A stretch of 34,915 bases of DNA, taken from the NCBI GenBank assembly GCA_905233825.1, contig CAJOFE010000046.1, forward strand, positions 9,169 through 44,083, given 5' to 3'. The first letter of the stretch is position 1. The number at the start of each line of letters is the position of its first letter. This document shows positions 1 to 5,967 of the stretch, piece after piece. A program made the translations under genes and the position numbers. The notes under the pieces are model-generated. The model saw only the letters and a list, made by a program, of their open reading frames with translations, had not been told where the DNA came from and searched no databases. Origin of the DNA: an uncultured Prevotella sp. (GTDB lineage Bacteria > Bacteroidota > Bacteroidia > Bacteroidales > Bacteroidaceae).

Positions 1-1815
1 ATGATAATAGCCCTTCTCCAGATTTAATGTATCTCCCTGCTTAACGGACAGTGCCTCTGCTGTGGGCATCAGGTATTTCACGAAGAAGCCTGCAGGATTC
101 ATGAGTTGTAGTGGCTGTGTTTCTCAGTTAAATTTGATGTAATCAGTGAGGCATGTAGATCTAATCATTTCTAGTAATTCGTCTACACTTTCTACTTCGG
201 CAAACATTTGGAAACATATGTCAGTCATGGCTACATTTACATAGTTTGTGAAAGATGTAGCGTATTTTCAATTATTACCCTCTCATTCTGCTTGGATTGT
301 CCCACTATTTAATGAGTGATATGGAAATGCACGTCATGAAAATAGTACTTTATCATGGAATCATACAGGGAATAGACTACTTTCGTATATTTCACCAGTC
401 TGATCTATATTTCAGCTCTTGTTTGTAGCTACTGTAACAAGTAATGCTATATCAGCATTAGTATCGTTTTTTCAGTTTGCATTTGCCTGTAGGGAGTATA
501 TTCAGTGTTCATCTCAGTCTATGTCTCTATGATAGGATTTATTTTTAAGAACTCAATATTGTTTGTAAATATTCCCACCTGATTTAAATATAATTACTTG
601 TCCAGATTTACATAATTCTCTTACTTTGCTATTTTCGGTCCATTGTAGAAAATTTTCTTTGTTTGTTTCACTATAAGCAGAACTTCATAATATTACGATA
701 GAATTTTGATTGTTTTTTATAAAAGTTTCTACTTTATCTTGTCGCTCATCTCACAACGTATATACTACTTTTAAATTGGTATGATTTAATAATGAATTTA
801 ATATGCTTCGTTCTATGTGGCTGTGTTCCTGTCATTTATTTCAGTATTCTCATGTACCTATAAATTCGAAATTATTATATCATTTTGGATATTCATTAAT
901 CATACCAGTATTGAGTCTCATCATTAGCTGTTGATATTGTTCAGCATTATGATTACCAGCACCATAGTTCCACATCATATCTCTGATTCTAGTAGCTTCA
1001 GCTAGCCTGAGATGCTCAATGTGCTTATAGCAGTTTTTATCTCATACTTCTACTTGTCATATGATAGGTAGTATATCTGCAGGTTTGATATTATTTATTG
1101 TTATAGCATTGTATTCTAGAGGTTTGATAGTTAGGTTATCTACTTTGTATTCTGTTAATTTTCCATCTTTATCTTTTACAGTGAGTATTATATTACATGT
1201 TCATGGATACTCTGGGATATAGTGATATGGATCAGAAATTTCTACTTTCTGTCATTCTAATTCTATTTCTATTTCTATCTTTACTAGCTCAGCTCAGTTA
1301 CCAAATGTGATTCAGTTGAGTAGGTCTATTTCTTTGTCTACCTGTAGAGAAGCTTTTTTAAGATTTTCTAGTCAAGAGACGGGTTCGTTGTTTATGGTCA
1401 ACTGTATGCTGGCTGTTTTCGAGTTCCTTGCCTCGTCGGTAACGGTAATCGTGAGTGTTCACGACTGCTGGGGGGCGAAGCCGGAAGTGACGGGAGTGCC
1501 GTTGAAAGCAATCTCCACCTTGCAGTTGGCGGTCTTGTTGTCGTACCAGCTGACCACTAAGACATCGCCTACATACAAGGCTCCGTTCGCAATGTGAATC
1601 TCTTCTGCACCATGAACGGTTACGCTGGTTTTCTGGACTGTGATGATGGGCGGCGTGATGTCGCTATCGGCGGGAGTCGCTGTCTCCTCCTCATGAGCAC
1701 AGCTTGTAAACACACCTGCTGCGGTTCACAAACCTATGGTTAAGGTCGTTGCCAGAAGTGCGGCAACGAATGTCTTTCTGTTTTTGCGGTAGTGCTTGTT
1801 TCAGATTCTCTTCAT
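1..1815 (-). CDS. UGA-recoded (UGA=Gly) lipoprotein with degenerate subtilisin-like (S8) domain, 3' end beyond window
   Basis: Read from ATG at 1815-1813, this frame runs 605 codons to the window edge with no TAA or TAG but 26 TGA codons; TGG separately encodes Trp. Glycine fits the TGA positions: QQS-G-TLTITV, PEYP-G-TCNIILTV, LLN-G-ITFGN-G-AEL. Residues 1-39 form a signal peptide with a lipobox-like end (VFTSC39). Ig/PKD-like beta segments follow to about residue 220. Then comes a subtilisin-like domain: LNTG (N302 where the catalytic Asp is expected), EHSH (H331/H333 for the HGT motif), SGGN415 (oxyanion Asn) and YATSF (S521). The Asp-to-Asn change and the altered HGT and GTS motifs suggest an inactive or altered protease. 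Codon usage is Bacteroidetes-like at both ends and AT-rich (ATA, CTA, AGA) in the middle. AAGGA lies about 8 bases upstream of the ATG. The frame and TGA count are read directly; glycine is inferred from context and the nearby tRNA; S8 is motif-based. Confidence 0.85.
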
Positions 1816-2120
1816 ACGCGTTTCCTTGGGTCTCTTATGGGCTCTTTTGCTCCGCATCTGAACGACTTCAGGGGATGAGGGTTACAGCCTTCTGGCGGCG
1901 AGACGACCGTTTACCTTGTGCCTATCTATGGGCGGCAGCCGTGCCAACTTGCCTCCATATCCCTATGCAGCTTAATATGGCATACTTTTTATTCCCCGCC
2001 CTTGCACCGTCTCGCCCGGCCTCTCCTTTACCGCCGTCTGGATTGTGAACGCAGATAAACGCTACCCCCAGCCGTGGCCCCCTCCGCACGCTCGCGGGAC
2101 TCGAAAGCCCGAGTTAATAA
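1816..2120 (-). ncRNA. Long structured 5' leader of the UGA-recoded gene
   Basis: About 300 GC-rich bases separate the minus-strand promoter (2129-2136) from the ATG at 1815 and carry no plausible coding frame. Several pairings are visible. Positions 2008-2016 pair with 1897-1905 in a 9-bp helix that encloses smaller hairpins: 1955-1960 with 1975-1980 (CCATAT/ATATGG), and 1934-1937 with 1942-1945. Such a nested arrangement suggests a regulatory leader or an independent structured RNA. I do not recognise a known riboswitch, RNase P RNA or tmRNA. Folding is by eye only. Confidence 0.45.
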
Positions 2121-2128
2121 TAATGTTG

Positions 2129-2136
2129 CAAAGATA
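2129..2136 (-). promoter_or_regulatory. Bacteroidetes-type promoter for the recoded gene
   Basis: The minus strand reads TATCTTTG, matching the TAnnTTTG -7 box. TTTG at 2157-2160 provides the -33 element 20 bases upstream. Transcription would run left into the structured leader and the recoded gene. Confidence 0.65.
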
Positions 2137-2198
2137 GGTATTATTCTGCCAACTTCCAAATATTTCGGCAATTATTTTGTTATATCGGCTGTTTTTCG

Positions 2199-2206
2199 TA
2201 ACTTTG
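2199..2206 (+). promoter_or_regulatory. Bacteroidetes-type promoter for the two unusual tRNAs
   Basis: TAACTTTG is a good -7 box, with TTTTG about 20 bases upstream (near 2176-2180). The predicted start is a few bases before the first tRNA at 2218. It is divergent from the recoded gene's promoter, with roughly 60 bases between the two -7 boxes. Confidence 0.7.
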
Positions 2207-2217
2207 CACGAAGAATC

Positions 2218-2309
2218 GCGGGTGTAGTGTAATGGCAGCACGCAAGACTTCAGATCTTGATCGGCGTACCTCCAGTGCGCAGGCGCGGGTTCGATTCCCG
2301 TCACCCGCT
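2218..2309 (+). tRNA. tRNA-Gly(UCA)-like suppressor tRNA with a long variable arm
   Basis: A full cloverleaf can be drawn: acceptor GCGGGTG/CACCCGC (2218-2224 with 2302-2308), D stem GTGT/GCAC (2227-2230, 2238-2241), anticodon stem CAAGA/TCTTG (2243-2247, 2255-2259) with 7-base loop CTTCAGA, and T arm GCGGG-TTCGATT-CCCGT. The anticodon is TCA (2250-2252), which reads UGA. The variable region (2260-2284) has a 6-bp stem GCGTAC/GTGCGC, unlike ordinary class I glycine tRNAs. The acceptor, T loop and U73 (2309) match the bacterial tRNA-Gly(UCC) scaffold; G1-C72, C2-G71, U73 and C35 are glycine identity elements. It is not tRNA-Sec, which has an 8-bp acceptor and a 6-bp D stem. No CCA is encoded. 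The structure is read directly; charging with glycine is inferred. Confidence 0.85.
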
Positions 2310-2344
2310 CAAGAGAAGAATTGAAGAGTTGAAAATTGAAAAAT

Positions 2345-2435
2345 GCGGGCATAGTGTAAAGGTAGCACACAGGCTTTCGGGGCCTGAATGTCGGCTTCCA
2401 ATCCGATAGTGGGGGTTCGAGTCCTCCTGCCCGTG
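2345..2435 (+). tRNA. Long-variable-arm tRNA with anticodon UCG (CGA/CGG reader, amino acid uncertain)
   Basis: Acceptor GCGGGCA/TGCCCGT (2345-2351 with 2428-2434, first pair G-U), D stem GTGT/GCAC, anticodon stem CAGGC/GCCTG around loop TTTCGGG, anticodon TCG at 2377-2379, T arm GGGGG-TTCGAGT-CCTCC. The variable arm has a 6-bp stem (2389-2394 with 2403-2408). The body resembles its neighbour and a glycine tRNA, but U73 is replaced by G73 (2435) and C72 by U, which should weaken glycine identity. G73 fits Ser or Trp; a long arm with G73 is the Ser type; UCG by itself would be Arg. The recoded gene contains two CGA codons and no CGG. It is 35 bases after the UCA tRNA and 5 bases before the next start codon. 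Confidence 0.75.
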
Positions 2436-2440
2436 CAACA

Positions 2441-3442
2441 ATGGATGAAGAGAAGATACAGCAGCAACAGCCTAAGGCGAAAGATAATTTCAAGAAATGG
2501 GAAGATCCACTTTTTAACGATCTTCGCAGAATATTTTCCCGTGCTAAATTGCGCGAGGTGCTGACACATGGATCTTTCTATGAACAGGAAGGGAAGGGTA
2601 ACAGCCGATATGTGTTTGCAGGGATGTTTGTGTTCAAGGGTCAGGTGGCTGATGTATTGTACCGCTATGCTACTGGCGAAGGTACGAGGTTACAGCATAT
2701 TTTGGGTAACCTGTTCCGCAACGAACGGTTAGAGCGGCAGTTCGACGAGTGGCAGCTGCGTCAGTTCGTGCGTGCCGGCGAGAAGTTCGACATCAAGACC
2801 CACAAGCACATCTTTGTCTATGCCATCTATGGTTATGTGTCGACGCTCGATGAAGATGTCCGCCAATGGTTTATCTCCAAATACCTGATTCAGGATGCTG
2901 AACATCTGCTGAGCCATAAGCGACGCAACCGCAACTTGCTGGCACAGGCCGATGACATCGTGAAGAAGACGGACGGACGGCGGCTGACGATAGAGATGGA
3001 ACAGACGGCAGAGGGTCTGCATAAGGCAAAGGCGTTGCTTTCGGATGGCACGCTACTCTGCGAGGCTGTGAGCAAGAGTTGGCGCTATGCCAGACAAAAG
3101 GCTGCGAAACAGGCTCTCGATATCCTGGCTATGCCCTCGCGTAGATATATCCTTTCCAATCCGGAGTATCAGGCCCGTGTGCTGGCTCGTATGGAAGAGG
3201 AAAAAGCCAAGCGCAAGGCAGAGATTGAGGCCCGTGATGCCCAGAAAGAGGAGCAACGCGCTATAAAGAAAGAACAACGTAAGGCGGAGGCCCGAGCCCG
3301 TGATGCCAAAAGGCGCAAGAGTCAGGCTGAAGCCAAGATACGCAAGGCAGAGAATGCCCGTCGTGCAGCTCTGAAGGCAGCCAAGGAGGCACGCCCCATG
3401 AGTGCCAAGAAGCGTCGCTATTTGGAAGACAAGAAGAAATAA
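2441..3442 (+). CDS. RNase III-like pseudoenzyme with dsRNA-binding domain and basic coiled tail
   Basis: 333 aa. Residues about 36-160 follow the RNase III fold in order (LREVLTHGSFY, then a segment at the place of the LEFLGDA helix, then HIFVYAIYGYV...ISKYL). The acidic catalytic residues of both signature helices are missing (YVFAGMFVFKG in place of LEFLGDAV; no DTFEA). Residues about 165-225 look like a dsRNA-binding domain ending in SKSWRYARQKAAKQALDIL. The rest is a Lys/Arg/Ala/Glu-rich helix. The likely role is binding, not cutting, structured RNA. The start codon lies 5 bases after the UCG tRNA with no terminator or separate promoter between, so it is probably co-transcribed with the tRNAs and its mRNA freed by tRNA 3' processing. 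It ends in TAA and uses CGA and CGG where Arg fits. Family assignment is by motif only. Confidence 0.7.
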   Translation: MDEEKIQQQQPKAKDNFKKWEDPLFNDLRRIFSRAKLREVLTHGSFYEQEGKGNSRYVFAGMFVFKGQVADVLYRYATGEGTRLQHILGNLFRNERLERQFDEWQLRQFVRAGEKFDIKTHKHIFVYAIYGYVSTLDEDVRQWFISKYLIQDAEHLLSHKRRNRNLLAQADDIVKKTDGRRLTIEMEQTAEGLHKAKALLSDGTLLCEAVSKSWRYARQKAAKQALDILAMPSRRYILSNPEYQARVLARMEEEKAKRKAEIEARDAQKEEQRAIKKEQRKAEARARDAKRRKSQAEAKIRKAENARRAALKAAKEARPMSAKKRRYLEDKKK

Positions 3443-3498
3443 TTCGTAATGAATATAAAAAATATCGCAAAAAATTTGCAGATTAGAAGAAAAGTATG

Positions 3499-3506
3499 TA
3501 CCTTTG
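3499..3506 (+). promoter_or_regulatory. Promoter of the trp leader
   Basis: TACCTTTG is a consensus -7 box, with TTTG near 3475 about 20 bases upstream. It reads into the Trp-rich leader peptide. Confidence 0.65.
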
Positions 3507-3539
3507 CAGCGCAATTAAAACTTAAACAGACAAAAAAGC

Positions 3540-3596
3540 ATGAAAATGACAGCAAAAGCATGGTGGTGGCGCAACTCAAGATTCCAAAAGTCGTGA
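3540..3596 (+). CDS. trpL: trp operon leader peptide (attenuator peptide)
   Basis: An 18-codon frame, MKMTAKAWWWRNSRFQKS, has three consecutive TGG codons and ends in TGA. It lies about 30 bases after a promoter and just before a terminator hairpin and a trpB remnant, the classic layout of tryptophan attenuation. When tryptophyl-tRNA is scarce the ribosome stalls at the Trp run and the terminator would not form. The start could also be the ATG at 3546. Confidence 0.8.
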   Translation: MKMTAKAWWWRNSRFQKS

Positions 3597-3625
3597 GAAG
3601 TTGGCCGCGTGTTATTGCATTAAAG

Positions 3626-3660
3626 ATAAAAGGCTCGTCGTTCTTACGGCGGGCCTTTTA
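3626..3660 (+). terminator. trp attenuator terminator
   Basis: AAAAGGC...GCCTTTT flanks a hairpin and is followed by a short T run. It sits 30 bases after the leader peptide stop, as expected for the attenuator. I did not work out an alternative antiterminator fold. Confidence 0.6.
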
Positions 3661-3705
3661 AGTTGAAGGTTGAAAGTGAAAAGTCAAAAGTTAAAGATTA
3701 AAGAT

Positions 3706-3849
3706 ATGAAAGAAAGCTATTTTGTAGATGAGAAAGGTTTTTACGGAGAGTTCGGTGGGGCTTACGTGCCGGAGATTTTGTATGCAACGGTGCGGAACCT
3801 GCAGGAGACGTACAAGCCGATTGTGGAGAGCGCAGAGTTCAAACAGTAG
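3706..3849 (+). pseudogene. trpB: trpB remnant: N-terminal 47 codons of tryptophan synthase beta
   Basis: The ATG at 3706 opens MKESYFVDEKGFYGEFGG and continues AYVPEILYATVRNLQETYK, the recognisable TrpB N terminus (family length about 390-400 aa), then stops at TAG (3847-3849). No further TrpB sequence follows; the next gene is unrelated. In Bacteroidetes trpB usually opens the trp operon, so this looks like the scar of a deletion or replacement that left promoter, leader and attenuator in place. Whether a complete trpB exists elsewhere in the genome cannot be seen. Confidence 0.8.
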
Positions 3850-3897
3850 AAGGAAATAGTTACTATCGTGTTTCAACCTTCAAAATATAGAAATAAT

Positions 3898-5671
3898 ATG
3901 AGGAAACCAATTATATTGTTCCTGCTCTTGCTGGCTTCGCTGCCTGGAATGTCTCAGGAAAAGTATCTGAAGGATGCCATATCGAGCGGGCGTCAGCAGG
4001 GGCAAATGTATGAGATTTTAAACAGCAAGTCTAAATACATCGACATTAAGAAGCTTAAGGATGTCTGCCAAAGCCGTGACTATATCATAGGCAATTATAC
4101 TGTTAAGGAAGTAGGCCGTTTCGGTGATGCAGCCGAAACCATTGATCAGTTCCTTTTTATACCGAGGAGCGAATACAGCGCATATATTTTTGAGAATATT
4201 AGTGGTGTAAAGCCCTTCTCTTCGCTAAGTTCGCAGGGATCGGTCTATTTTTATGTGGGGAGCCAGTCGGATGGCTCTTTCTTCAGGCGCTATGACGATG
4301 TAAAATGGACTGGCGAAATGAGGAACGGTCTGGTAAACGGCACTGGCGAAGGATTCAAACAACTAAACCAGAATAGCTATATCTTTTTTTCGGGAACGTT
4401 CATCAATGGCATCCCTTCTGGCCAACCCCGTTTCTGTACTTACAACATCGACGTTCAGGGAAAATATCTTTTCAACAAGAGCTTTAATCGGGACATAGCA
4501 TGTACTACTGGAAAACTGAGCGAAGGTTTGTGCTGGTTTAAGAACTCAGACCAATACGGCTATGTGAATGAGAATGGCCAAACGGTTATCAAGCCCACAT
4601 TCAGGGAGGCCAAAGACTTCTCAAATGGCATCGCTTATGTCAAAGAAGGCCAGACGGAGGTAAAAATAAACAAAACAGGCAAGGTCGTTGCAGTTTCAGA
4701 AAATGCGGAACTGTCGTTCTCTGAAATGGTGACGATGAAGAAGAACCATCCTGACCTAACGGCATCAATAGAAGTGCTGGCATCGAAGTATATAGAAACC
4801 GGCATTGACTTCAAAGAGTTAGACAGAGTGGAGAAAGAGTTTCCAAACCTGAAGACTAAAAACACTTCAGAAGAAAACGGCACTCTATCGCAAGGACGTA
4901 GCCCAACTGGATGAATACTATCGTAAAGCGACAACAAACCAAGATGGTGCCTTCTATGGCGAAAAGGATGTTAAGGCTTTTATTGACCTCTATGGCAGTT
5001 ATCACTTCGATCCGGACGGAAAACTGACACAGGCCAGAGAACTGAACGACTATCATGCCGTATGCAGAGCTTCAAACACCTATGTTCCGTCAGATTCATT
5101 CTGGAAAGACAGAACCTTCCCCTCGAAACCCTATTTCGACGAGGATTGTTACAAAGATTTGAACATTCTGAGCGATGGCAGTTATATTGCAAATAATGGT
5201 ACTCAGTCGGCTTTCTCCAGCTATTACGACCGAGTAAAATCGAGCCTCAGAAGCAAGTACGAACGCATGAGCAGTAAAATAGATCGCGACAGAAGAGAAT
5301 ACAACGCGGCACTCCAGGTGTATGAAGCTAAGTTAAAGCGGAAAGAAGACATTCTTAAAAACATCAGCGCTTCTAACATCTACCAATATGTTATACGGGA
5401 AAAAGACTGGAGTAGAGGCAGGGTTTTTGACTCAGACGATGATTTCACAGATTCCCGTGTAGTTTATTTCAAAGATCTGGATCATTTGGACGATAGCTGG
5501 GGAGATTTTTCCGAGACTATATATGAAACATATAACAGGGATGCAGGAATACACTATTTTTCGGTTACCACTGGCCTCTTCAGTTCTTCTGACCATACTA
5601 CATATATTGATTGCCTTATTGCCGCTTTCTTATCTCACTATGGTGAGAGGTGGAATCACAACAAATATTAA
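3898..5671 (+). pseudogene. Secreted MORN/WG-repeat protein, frameshifted
   Basis: The ATG at 3898 starts a signal peptide (MRKPIILFLLLLASLPGMSQ). Two MORN-like repeats follow (WTGEMRNGLVNGTGEGF and FSGTFINGIPSG), then a WG-type repeat (LCWFKNSDQYGYVNENG...VIKPTF). At 4858-4862 a run of five A shifts the frame, so the first part ends at TGA near 4914. Removing one A restores a continuous protein: LKTK-TLQKKTALYRKDVAQLDEYYRK and on to TAA at 5669-5671, about 590 aa. The C-terminal part has a charged helix (about 5235-5370) and no domain I know. The lesion is in a homopolymer, so a sequencing or assembly error is as likely as real decay. It lies behind the trp attenuator and may be expressed from it. 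Confidence 0.7.
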
Positions 5672-5696
5672 TAAGTCAGAATTCTATAGAGTGACG

Positions 5697-5732
5697 AATT
5701 GTGGATAATTTAAATTATCCACAATTTTTATA
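5697..5732 (+). terminator. Rho-independent terminator
   Basis: A perfect 30-base palindrome (5697-5726, stem AATTGTGGATAAT) is followed by T residues, 25 bases after the MORN/WG gene's stop. Confidence 0.8.
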
Positions 5733-5932
5733 TTAATAACATCTAGAGCGATACAACGTAAAGGGATTTATGATTCCGCAATATGTGGACTCATCGATTC
5801 TTGTATTTCACTCGATTTGCATTACCTTTGACTACATCGAAGGAACTCACATTCTTGAGTTCCTTTGGTAGCAAACGACAAGCCAAGCGCGAGAAAACTC
5901 AAAAAAGTTTTGGTTTTCTTCTCACTTATTCG
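5733..5932. other. Intergenic spacer before the pectin operon
   Basis: No gene is seen here. It holds a short hairpin GGAACTC...GAGTTCC (about 5839-5861) and a degenerate stretch (ctttggtagcaaacgac) that resembles one at about 22880-22900 in another intergenic region, so it is probably a dispersed intergenic repeat. Confidence 0.4.
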
Positions 5933-5940
5933 TACCTTTG
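5933..5940 (+). promoter_or_regulatory. Promoter of the pectin operon
   Basis: TACCTTTG is a consensus -7 box 27 bases before the ATG at 5968, with a TTTTGG -33-like element about 20 bases upstream. Confidence 0.65.
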
Positions 5941-5967
5941 CACCCAAACTACTAAGGCAAAGGTTAT

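Noticed and set aside
1459..1713. Stand-alone 84-residue protein on the minus strand
   Set aside because: It is only the piece of the recoded frame between two in-frame TGA codons; the frame is open on both sides when TGA is sense.
1..1815. UGA as Trp (code 4) or selenocysteine in the recoded gene
   Set aside because: Trp is encoded by TGG in the same frame and TGA sites sit in turns and small-residue contexts; 26 Sec codons without SECIS-like hairpins are implausible, and the nearby UCA tRNA has a glycine, not Sec, architecture (7-bp acceptor, 4-bp D stem).
1..2120. Contig chimera with an Absconditabacteria/Gracilibacteria genome
   Set aside because: Not excluded, but disfavoured: the 5' part of the gene with TGA codons is host-like in composition and is joined to a Bacteroidetes promoter and the tRNA locus. 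Long reads are needed to settle it.
2062..2493. Minus-strand 143-residue frame over the tRNAs
   Set aside because: It is antisense to two tRNA genes; 'GLEPPL...' peptides of this type are well-known artefacts of tRNA regions.
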